From the NCBI GenBank assembly GCA_024699605.1, contig JAILPJ010000112.1:1-35875 (forward strand): a stretch of 35,875 nt of DNA, in the 5' to 3' direction. The DNA is from Desulfovibrio sp. GTDB lineage: Bacteria; Desulfobacterota; Desulfovibrionia; Desulfovibrionales; Desulfovibrionaceae. Positions 33,529-35,875 of this stretch are shown here, piece after piece. How positions within the stretch are numbered: position 1 is the stretch's first letter; every line of letters starts with the position of its first letter. A program made the position numbers and the translations under genes. The notes below the pieces were generated by a model, which was not told where the DNA came from, did not search any database, and worked only from the letters and a program-made list of their open reading frames with translations.

Positions 33529-35219
33529 GGAAGCCTACCCAGGGCATCAGCCAGTTCGTGGGCCAAAAAGCCGCGTTGGGGAAAAGCCCTGCAGAGCTCT
33601 TGGGCGGCAAGAGCGTGGCGGTTGACAGCCAGAGCGGCTAAGAGCAGGTCAGCGGCTTCCTCGGGGATGCGGCAGGGGGCTTTTTTGGCGTTTGCGGGCT
33701 TGTGCCTTGGAGGTAAGGCATAGAGCCTGCGCAGGAAAGCGCCTTTTGGCTCGGCAGCAAGCCAAAGGCTCAGAGCGGCCAACTGATCGTTTTTTTGGGC
33801 TAGGAGGCAGCCTAACAGGCCAGCCAGAACGTCACCTGCCCCTGCGATGGCCAGAGCCGGAAGATCCCAGGGACTGACGAGAACGGGAAGCCCCTTTTGC
33901 CCAAGGAGCGTACCCGCGCCTTTGAGCACGACCACAGCCCGGGTGTTGGCGGTGAGCGCTGCGAGGGCTGCGTAGCGGTCGTTTTGGATGTCCTGACTCT
34001 TTGTTTTGAGCAGGGCTGCGGCTTCACCGGGGTGGGGGGTGAGCACGTCGCAGGCTTCAACCTTGTCCATGAGCTCTGGATGATTGGCGAGCAGGGTCAG
34101 GGCATCGGCATCGAGGACCAGGGGGGGACGCTTGGGAAGAGAGAGCAAAAGCTGCAAAAAATCGCACGCATCCTCACCCAGACCATAACCTGGCCCGATC
34201 ACGATCGCGGAGAGTTTGGGCAAAAGGGCCTGCAAGGATACGGGCAGAGTATCTGGCCAAAAGCCGTGCGGAGCATTGAGTGGACAGAGCATGATTTCCG
34301 CCAGATTGAGCTGAATGGCCGAAGCCAGCGGCTCTTTGACAATGGCACTGACCAGGCCGGCCCCGGCTCTCAGGGCTGCGCGGCACGCCAGGTGGGCTGC
34401 GCCGGTGTGGGATCGGTCGCCACCGCCGAGAATGCCTACGTGGCCAAAGCGGTTTTTATGGCTATTGGCGGGGAGGGCTGCTGGCACTTGGCCAAGTCTC
34501 TCATCCAGAAGATAGTGCTGGGCACAACGCGCCTCGCGGACAAGAGCCGGCAGACCGATGGGCAGGGTTTTGATGCGGCCTGTGAAGGCCTTGGCGCAGG
34601 GCAGCACAAGCCCTTTTTTGCAGGCCGACATGCAGAGGGTGAGATCGGCGACAATGGCTTGGGGGAGAGGCTGCCCTGTATCGGCTGAGAGACCTGAGGG
34701 GATGTCGACGCTGACCACGCGAGGAATCTGCAGGGCATTGATTGTGGCGATGAGGCTTGCAAGATCGTCGCGCAACGGTCCCTTGAAGCCTGTGCCCAGG
34801 ATGCCGTCGATCAGCAAGTCACAGCGCCTTTCGCCGTCAAGGAGTCGCTGGAGATCACACAGGGGCAGCCCAAGTTTTTGGGCCAGGGCCAATTGTTTGG
34901 CGCAGGTTCCCTGATAGTCGGACAGAGGCTTGATCAGATAGGCTGTGACAGAAACTCCCGTTGCCTGGAGATAGCGGCCTATGACGGCCGCATCGCCGCC
35001 ATTGTTGCCAGAACCGATGACCAGCGCCACGTCCAAGTCTTCCAGATCGGGAAACTGCCGGAAAAGTTCCTGAAAGGCACTGCGTGAGGCGTTTTCCATG
35101 AGCACAGTGCCATCCAGACCAAGTTCCTGGGCCTGATGATCCCACTGGCTCATGAGCTGAGCGCTGGGCAGCGGGGCAAAAAGGTTCGGCTGAGCGGCAA
35201 AAAAGGACAAGCTGTCCAT
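33522..35219 (-). CDS. nnr: Bifunctional NAD(P)H-hydrate epimerase/dehydratase
   Basis: This is a 565-residue bifunctional repair enzyme. The N-terminal YjeF_N domain (about 1-225) epimerises hydrated NAD(P)H, with VIGSGNNGGDAAVIGRYL as its nucleotide-binding motif. The C-terminal ribokinase-like domain (about 240-515) dehydrates the S form using ADP or ATP. It carries GILGGGDRSHTGAAHLA, VLDADAL, VLTPHPGEAAALL and the catalytic IAGAGDVLAGLLG. About 50 extra residues follow the usual end. AGGATA lies a few bases before ATG 35219. The stop overlaps tsaE by 7 bases, an arrangement common in bacteria. Confidence 0.94.
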   Translation of the reverse strand: MDSLSFFAAQPNLFAPLPSAQLMSQWDHQAQELGLDGTVLMENASRSAFQELFRQFPDLEDLDVALVIGSGNNGGDAAVIGRYLQATGVSVTAYLIKPLSDYQGTCAKQLALAQKLGLPLCDLQRLLDGERRCDLLIDGILGTGFKGPLRDDLASLIATINALQIPRVVSVDIPSGLSADTGQPLPQAIVADLTLCMSACKKGLVLPCAKAFTGRIKTLPIGLPALVREARCAQHYLLDERLGQVPAALPANSHKNRFGHVGILGGGDRSHTGAAHLACRAALRAGAGLVSAIVKEPLASAIQLNLAEIMLCPLNAPHGFWPDTLPVSLQALLPKLSAIVIGPGYGLGEDACDFLQLLLSLPKRPPLVLDADALTLLANHPELMDKVEACDVLTPHPGEAAALLKTKSQDIQNDRYAALAALTANTRAVVVLKGAGTLLGQKGLPVLVSPWDLPALAIAGAGDVLAGLLGCLLAQKNDQLAALSLWLAAEPKGAFLRRLYALPPRHKPANAKKAPCRIPEEAADLLLAALAVNRHALAAQELCRAFPQRGFLAHELADALGRLPC

Positions 35220-35256
35220 AGGATATCCTGCCTAAATTAAGGTATAGGCTAAAAAT

Positions 35257-35295
35257 GCCAGCGCAGTGCTACCTGGTTGATAGCACTGCGCTGGC
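35257..35295 (-). terminator. Rho-independent terminator of the small exported protein gene
   Basis: GCCAGCGCAGTGCTA and TAGCACTGCGCTGGC form a perfect 15-bp stem around a 9-nt loop, followed on the minus strand by ATTTTTAG. It begins 24 bp after the stop at 35320 and separates that gene from nnr. Confidence 0.9.
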
Positions 35296-35319
35296 AGGAA
35301 AAAAAACAAGGCAAAGCGT

Positions 35320-35649
35320 TTACTCGATGTTCGCTGTTCCGTCAGGATTCAGGATGACCTTGCTGGCATTGCTCAGATCAAGACCTGAGAACTCCAGCTG
35401 AGTACCTTCGTTATCCTGGACGGTCAGATCAATATCCTTGGTGATTTTCAGGTCAACTTGAATGCCATCACCAGGAGCCACAGGTTCGGTGATCAAGTTT
35501 TGAACCTCTTTGTCATTGGGTGTGCTCAGGCCAATGAAGTGCAGCGGAAAATTGCAGCCATTGCCGATGATCACCTGTTTGGCCATGGCGGTGCCAGCAA
35601 AGGCGGACAGCACAAAAACGGCAACCAGAGAAGCGAGAAGTTTTTTCAT
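35320..35649 (-). CDS. Small exported protein of unknown function
   Basis: This is a 109-residue protein starting at ATG 35649, which places a signal peptide first (KKLLASLVAVFVLSAFAGTAMA); AAGG lies about nine bases upstream. The mature part of about 85 residues looks beta-rich and acidic, with one Cys near its N-terminus (IIGNGCNFPLHFIGLS). It has a C-terminal NPDGTANIE. A longer frame to 35712 has no ribosome-binding site. No family is recognised. A strong terminator follows, so the gene is probably monocistronic. Confidence 0.8.
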   Translation of the reverse strand: MKKLLASLVAVFVLSAFAGTAMAKQVIIGNGCNFPLHFIGLSTPNDKEVQNLITEPVAPGDGIQVDLKITKDIDLTVQDNEGTQLEFSGLDLSNASKVILNPDGTANIE

Positions 35650-35736
35650 GGGAAGGACCTTGTTTGCTGTTTGCTCTTTACTTAGCGTAAAAAGCTTTAA
35701 AGACATGATCAAAGATAAGGGCAGTATAAGGGAAAA

Positions 35737-35748
35737 CTCGACTTTCGA
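35737..35748 (+). repeat. IS-end-like 12-mer, copy 3
   Basis: CTCGACTTTCGA recurs here, 90 bp upstream of the small exported protein gene, and is preceded by AAAA much as in copy 2. Beyond it the sequence differs from the other copies, as the two ends of one element would. Nothing else is recognised up to the window end. Confidence 0.35.
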
Positions 35749-35875
35749 CTAAGGCGAAATATGAAAAGTACCGCATGAGAAGCGGGTTTTCAGGTGCCGA
35801 ATCTTCCGCTGCATAATTTCTTATAAATTAATGCGTTACGTTAATATTTGTTATCGTGTTTGCTTGTCTAAAAAT

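Noticed and set aside
1..35875. tRNA, rRNA or CRISPR arrays
   Set aside because: No cloverleaf-like sequence, rRNA signature or regularly spaced repeat was seen by eye on either strand. A covariance-model scan would be needed to exclude small tRNAs.

Overview
The window reads as chromosomal DNA of a Gram-negative anaerobe. My best guess is a gut-associated member of the Desulfovibrionaceae (Desulfovibrio/Mailhella/Bilophila type). The guess rests on feoAB, a DctPQM TRAP transporter, lysC with tsaE and nnr nearby, several c-di-GMP proteins, a MalT-like LuxR regulator and an AAA-ATPase-like/PDDEXK protein. It is an inference from gene content, since no rRNA or marker gene is present. Nearly all genes lie on the minus strand. 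The plus-strand exceptions are an EAL gene and two small toxin-antitoxin loci at the left edge.

Layout. 1-4.97 kb is an AT-rich accessory patch. It holds an EAL phosphodiesterase, two antitoxin genes each followed by a broken toxin, an LprI-like secreted protein whose signal peptide is separated by a frameshift in an A8 tract, and a truncated phosphatase. Short repeats resembling insertion-sequence ends lie around it. 5.3-14.4 kb is a codirectional run of exported proteins of mostly unknown function: paralogous A-type and B-type proteins, an A-B fusion, a DUF1036-like protein and a leucine-rich-repeat protein. A large MalT-like LuxR ATPase regulator lies directly upstream of the run. 14.5-16.3 kb is a lone AAA-ATPase-like/PDDEXK gene.

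16.6-22.4 kb looks like one iron-linked operon: feoA, feoB, a diguanylate cyclase whose GTG start overlaps the feoB stop, and a GGDEF-EAL protein. A Fur-like palindrome precedes it and a strong terminator follows it. 22.5-24.6 kb is a second diguanylate cyclase with a dCache sensor and its own terminator. 24.8-29.9 kb holds dctM, dctQ and dctP, an AEC-family permease, and an HD-GYP phosphodiesterase whose stop overlaps the permease start. 30.0-31.2 kb is lysC. A 1.8 kb stretch of decayed DNA then separates lysC from the tsaE-nnr pair (33.0-35.2 kb). The window ends with a small exported protein and another copy of the repeat.

Main themes. Five proteins make or degrade c-di-GMP, and two of them appear to be cotranscribed with ferrous iron uptake. 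The secreted-protein cluster with its MalT-like regulator is the best candidate for an undescribed system; it shows recent duplication and domain fusion. Two unrelated genes, lysC and the dCache cyclase, share a 29-nt leader element about 40 nt upstream of their start codons.
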